The notes beneath the pieces were generated by a model that did not search any database, was not told the origin of the DNA, and saw nothing but the letters and a program-made list of their open reading frames with translations. A DNA stretch of 64,000 nucleotides from a virus. The position numbers were made by a program, and so were the translations under genes. Below, piece by piece: positions 60,993-64,000 of this stretch. The stretch spans positions 1-64,000 of the IMG/VR virus record IMGVR_UViG_3300043411_000921; one strand, given 5' to 3'. Every line of letters starts with the position of its first letter. Position 1 is the stretch's first letter.

Positions 60993-61487
60993 ATGATCGA
61001 ACTAGACTTGGAAAGATGCTGTGAAGAGGTTGCTGGGCTATTCAACCACGACAAATACACACCACTCGCAATCTTCTTGGCTTGTACGGAGGCTTTGCAA
61101 ATAGTTCATCACTCTCACCATTGGCAGACTAACGGACCAGAAGCATATTCCGACCATCTTCTCTTCCAACGTCTCTACGAACAACTCCAAACAGAAATTG
61201 ATCTTGTTGGCGAGAAGCTTGTTGGTGTTTCTGCGAAGCCAGCACTGACAAATTACTTCGCAAGAATCAAAGTTTGGCAGAAGTTCTTCGACATGGTTTC
61301 AACAGGAAAACCATATCACGAAGTTAGCCTGGAAGCCGAGCAAGCATATCTCAAGATCACTCACTTTGTCATGGCAAAACTAAGCGAGGCTGATTGTTTG
61401 ACTTCTGGTCTTGAAAACATGCTTGCTGCTATCGCGGACAAACACGAAGAACACGTTTATCTTCTGAGACAAAGAGCAACACCGTGA
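60993..61487 (+). CDS. Dps/ferritin-like protein, 164 aa
   Basis: Helical protein with the Dps-type ferroxidase pattern: HHSHHWQTNGPEAYSDHLLF, YEQLQTEIDLVGEKLVG, and a second helix pair (YLKITHFVMAKLSEADCLTS). Dps-like proteins bind iron and protect DNA; such genes occur in some large phages. First gene of the rightward trio; GGAACAGGTAAACCACAA upstream is a plausible ribosome binding site. Confidence 0.75.
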   Translation: MIELDLERCCEEVAGLFNHDKYTPLAIFLACTEALQIVHHSHHWQTNGPEAYSDHLLFQRLYEQLQTEIDLVGEKLVGVSAKPALTNYFARIKVWQKFFDMVSTGKPYHEVSLEAEQAYLKITHFVMAKLSEADCLTSGLENMLAAIADKHEEHVYLLRQRATP

Positions 61488-62083
61488 AACCAATGAACCT
61501 AAAAATGGTTCCAGTGGTTGTTGGTGGTTCTGGGGAAAAGAAGGTGGAGTTGTCTGTGAGTTCTGACTATGTGATGGACATTGTTGGAACTCGTCTTTCT
61601 CTCTTTCCCTGGGAAGCACAAAACCTTGCCGACGTTCTTCAATGCGTTCTTCCTTCCCCAAGACTTGTTGATCTCATCTGGGAAAAGGCGGACTTGAAGT
61701 TGGAACCAAAGAGTCTTTCAACAAACAGAGGAAGTCAAGCTACGCTGATCCAACACAACAACCTCATCAATCAACAAATCAATAGCCGCGAATTCACTTT
61801 GGTTGCTGGACACAAGAAAGACATTGTGTTGAGCAGCAGAATTCCAGCAGGGAAGGTTGTGATTTATGGTTGGCACAAGTTGGATGGCAAACCAATCCAA
61901 CCAGAAAGCTCTATACATTCAGCTTCCTACAAAGACTATTCTCACGGAACAAGATTGATCAGCAGGAAGGTTGTGGTGGATGGTGTTGGTATGGACATCT
62001 GGGATGCGGTCAACACTCCAACCTGGAAACAACTCATCGAATCAAGAACTCTCGTCCGAGCATATCCAGCCAACAAACCATGA
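61484..62083 (+). CDS. Hypothetical protein, 199 aa
   Basis: Start at GTG 61484 (GTGA overlap with the Dps stop) or ATG 61493 (MNLKMVPVVVGG). Holds SREFTLVAGHKKDIVLSSRI and GWHKLDGKPIQPESSIHSAS then YKDYSHGTRLISRKVVVDG, a conserved-looking stretch near the end. I recall a similar YGWHKLDGKPIQP pattern in other proteins but cannot name a function. Confidence 0.7.
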   Translation: MKPMNLKMVPVVVGGSGEKKVELSVSSDYVMDIVGTRLSLFPWEAQNLADVLQCVLPSPRLVDLIWEKADLKLEPKSLSTNRGSQATLIQHNNLINQQINSREFTLVAGHKKDIVLSSRIPAGKVVIYGWHKLDGKPIQPESSIHSASYKDYSHGTRLISRKVVVDGVGMDIWDAVNTPTWKQLIESRTLVRAYPANKP

Positions 62084-62661
62084 AACTCTCTGAAATCCTC
62101 TTTCCCAACGAAATCACATCAGCACTCAGAGACTTCTTTGAAAACAACAACAAGGAATCGCTCAGGAAGGTGTTTTCCAGGCTTCCAAAATCCCCAGACG
62201 GACTCAGGGTCTATCGGGGAATGAAAGTCACAGATAAGGCGTATAGAGCCCTTAGCGACGATGTGACATTTTCAAGGGAAGAAACAGACCGAAATGGAAC
62301 CGAATATAAACTCTTCAAAGGAAGGGGAATGGTTCCTGGTCCTGGAGATATTCAAAGCTGGACTACCAACCCTGGTGTCGCCATTCAATTCGCTGTTGAC
62401 CCAGAAAGAAGTGGTGAAGAAGGCGGTGAGATTATCGTCGTCTTTGTTGCTGAGACGGGAAAGGGCGGAAATGATTTTGCTGGAGAACCTGGAAAGCTTG
62501 CTCAGGGGACTTCAAGAGAACACGAACGGGAAGTTGTTTCTTATGGTCCTGTGGGGTTTGTTGGCTTTGCTGTGTCTATCCCGGCAGACGATGGTTTCTT
62601 CGGAAGGAATCCAACACTTGTCAATGTTTCCGTGCTAAAACAGATGTTGTCACAATCCTAG
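62080..62661 (+). CDS. ADP-ribosyltransferase-like protein (R-S-E class)
   Basis: A 193-residue protein. The R-S-E triad of ADP-ribosyltransferases is present: R46 in VYRGM, S93-W-T-T in the STS-type motif (QSWTTNPGVAIQFA), and the ExE motif E149-R150-E151 in the loop SREHEREVVSYG. T4 carries three such enzymes (Alt, ModA, ModB) that modify host RNA polymerase and other proteins. Alt is packaged and injected; whether this one is packaged is unknown. ATG overlaps the upstream stop (ATGA). Confidence 0.8.
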   Translation: MKLSEILFPNEITSALRDFFENNNKESLRKVFSRLPKSPDGLRVYRGMKVTDKAYRALSDDVTFSREETDRNGTEYKLFKGRGMVPGPGDIQSWTTNPGVAIQFAVDPERSGEEGGEIIVVFVAETGKGGNDFAGEPGKLAQGTSREHEREVVSYGPVGFVGFAVSIPADDGFFGRNPTLVNVSVLKQMLSQS

Positions 62662-63234
62662 TCTCTTCCCACCAACAACAACCACCCAAGCATCAGCAGC
62701 ATCCTTCATCTCTGGAACAGGGATTTCTTTCCCCTTCATCTTTCCAGCTTTTGGAATGTAAGTCTTCCAAGGAAACTCAGGATGAAGTGTTTGAACAAAC
62801 TCAAACACTTTGTCTTTTACAGGGCGTTTGTCCGCCTTGGTGTTTTTGAAACCAATCGCTCCACGAGCTTTGGTGACATTGACCGAAGAGACGTTTGGAG
62901 TGAATTGTTTGTAACAGAGATATGAGATGAGTGCGTTGAACTTTGCAAGAGTCATAAGCACATCTGCACTGCTCAAACCACCAGCAAACATCTTTGCGTT
63001 TTCCTCCACAAACACTTTCTCTGGTTTTTTAATCCCATTCCTCAACAAATAACCACAAACTTCATCAATCACATAATCGGCCTTCTCAAACAAAGAAAGG
63101 TCTGCTGGGACTTTGATGTAGTCCAGCAGAACCAGTTCTTCTGTCTTTGAGTCGATGATGCTGATTCCAGTACAGGAAGTGGAGATGTCAAGACCAATCA
63201 AATAGGACTTTTCGCTTTCAGGAGTGTTTGTCAT
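62650..63234 (-). CDS. RuvC-like Holliday junction resolvase
   Basis: A 194-residue RNase H-fold protein: GLDISTSCTGISI (first acidic residue D16), VFVEENAKMF (central Glu), RGAIGF (K/R-rich helix start) and EMKDAADAWVVV (D-A-x-D, C-terminal acidic pair). The pattern is that of phage resolvases related to RuvC and pox A22. It resolves recombination or packaging junctions. ATG 63234 chosen over an upstream non-ATG; its 3' end overlaps that of the rightward ADP-ribosyltransferase by 12 nt (convergent). Confidence 0.8.
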   Translation of the reverse strand: MTNTPESEKSYLIGLDISTSCTGISIIDSKTEELVLLDYIKVPADLSLFEKADYVIDEVCGYLLRNGIKKPEKVFVEENAKMFAGGLSSADVLMTLAKFNALISYLCYKQFTPNVSSVNVTKARGAIGFKNTKADKRPVKDKVFEFVQTLHPEFPWKTYIPKAGKMKGKEIPVPEMKDAADAWVVVVGGKRLGL

Positions 63235-64000
63235 TCTTATGTTGTAACACACTCTTCCAGGTTGATTTCAGAGATTCCTTTACAAAATGCTTGATCGTTC
63301 TTTCATTGACTTGGTTTGATGCCATGTCAAAGATTTTCTCATAGGTGAAGCCTGGATTGGCACGCAGAATTTCATTCTTCTGGTAGTAGTCAAACACACT
63401 CTTGAGACGCTCGTAAATGTCTGCGGGTGGATTTGGAAGGGTGGCGGAATCAACCTGATCCTTCAACACAGCTTCATGACCATTGGTGTAATAACTCTTG
63501 CCATTTGGAAGCTGGAGTAGGAAGTAAGCGTCATAAGCAAAACCGCTTGTTGAGGGTTTCTGAATCCTTTGAAACTTGACAGGATTCAGAAGTGCTTTCA
63601 GCTTCAAAGCTGTTGACTTGTTGTTGTATGCGTCAATCGGAGCATCAAGAACCTTGGAAAGATCAACAACATAGTCGAGGTATTCATCTTTTGGTTCTGT
63701 GCTGCCTTGCCCTTCAATCCCGGAGATTCTTTTCTCTGTTGGGGAATAAGTCGCAACGACATGAGGAGTTCCCTTGGGATCAAACAAGCTGATTATTGTT
63801 CGTTTTGGGTCAGTTCCCATAACGCCCACACTTCCACAATTTTTCATCTTCTTCCCAAGAATCTCGCACTTGTCCCCGGCATCAATCCACTTCCAGCCGT
63901 TTCCGTAAGTTTTGATCGGTGTTTTGTCAGAGAAAAGGAATTTCTCTTCGTATTTGTCACTGGCTTTTTCATAAGCCAACCTGGAATATGGAGCAAGATC
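63218..64000 (-). CDS. Hypothetical protein, partial at right edge
   Basis: Frame open to the window end. KNCGSVGVMG (M-K-N-C-G) and ISLFDPKGTPHVVATYSPTE with GIEGQGSTEPKDEYLDYVVD resemble the core of phage PcfJ-like proteins, but I cannot confirm this. The C-terminal half is helical (VNERTIKHFVKESLKS). Overlaps the resolvase start by 17 nt. The true start lies beyond 64000. Confidence 0.65.
   Translation of the reverse strand, partial: DLAPYSRLAYEKASDKYEEKFLFSDKTPIKTYGNGWKWIDAGDKCEILGKKMKNCGSVGVMGTDPKRTIISLFDPKGTPHVVATYSPTEKRISGIEGQGSTEPKDEYLDYVVDLSKVLDAPIDAYNNKSTALKLKALLNPVKFQRIQKPSTSGFAYDAYFLLQLPNGKSYYTNGHEAVLKDQVDSATLPNPPADIYERLKSVFDYYQKNEILRANPGFTYEKIFDMASNQVNERTIKHFVKESLKSTWKSVLQHKNDKHS

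Overview
The window looks like an accessory region of a large tailed bacteriophage of a Gram-negative host. It holds an RNA ligase of the T4 Rnl1 type, a DEDDh exonuclease, a RuvC-like resolvase, a RadA-like ATPase, PPP-type phosphatases, an R-S-E ADP-ribosyltransferase and a tRNA-like gene. Genes are small, tightly packed and almost all leftward, with 4-nt ATGA overlaps. I see no terminase, major capsid, portal or tail gene and no integrase, CRISPR array or insertion sequence. The phage-encoded MnmA has an NPCVxCN active site that, from memory, resembles alphaproteobacterial enzymes; this is only a weak hint about the host.

Layout. (1) 0-11.3 kb: leftward transcription units, seven of them behind near-identical sigma70-type promoters (TTGAnC, 17-bp spacer, TAgaGT). 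Each of these seven has a second conserved 16-bp motif, TGGCACG-N4-TTGCA, 21-22 bp further upstream. The genes include nine pentapeptide-repeat proteins, three small membrane proteins, zinc-ribbon proteins, a tRNA-like gene and a RadA-like ATPase. (2) 11.3-35.6 kb: a huge array of 63-130-residue proteins that I read as one SH3-like superfamily, interrupted by an ATP-grasp protein, a calcineurin-type phosphatase and the RNA ligase. (3) 35.5-42.3 kb: amidoligase, P-loop kinase, glycosyltransferase, a possible internal virion protein, exonuclease and small unknowns. (4) 42.3-49.5 kb: second SH3-like array, interrupted by a cytidine/dCMP-type deaminase and MnmA. (5) 49.5-55 kb: larger proteins, perhaps virion-associated (proline/alanine-rich proteins, a gamma-glutamylcyclotransferase-like protein, a pentapeptide fusion). 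(6) 55-60.9 kb: third SH3-like array, a second metallophosphoesterase and a probable virion protein. (7) 60.9-64 kb: rightward trio (Dps-like, unknown, ADP-ribosyltransferase), then a leftward resolvase and a partial gene.

The most striking feature is the expansion of roughly 90 tiny paralogs. They share an N-terminal G-x-L strand (PGTL, GDLV, GKLYRL or GGLYRV), a central GDxFVVL-like strand and a C-terminal P-x-x-G-K or DGxxGxV strand. The array contains three homopolymer frameshifts and one chimeric remnant, the marks of a gene accordion under recombination. The sequence gives no function; host-takeover or anti-defence diversification is inference. A second theme is covalent modification and RNA repair: ligase, kinase, ATP-grasp, amidoligase, cyclotransferase, ADP-ribosyltransferase and tRNA thiolase. 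A third is regulation: at least twelve promoters place the -10 box only 4-8 nt before the start codon, which implies leaderless mRNAs.
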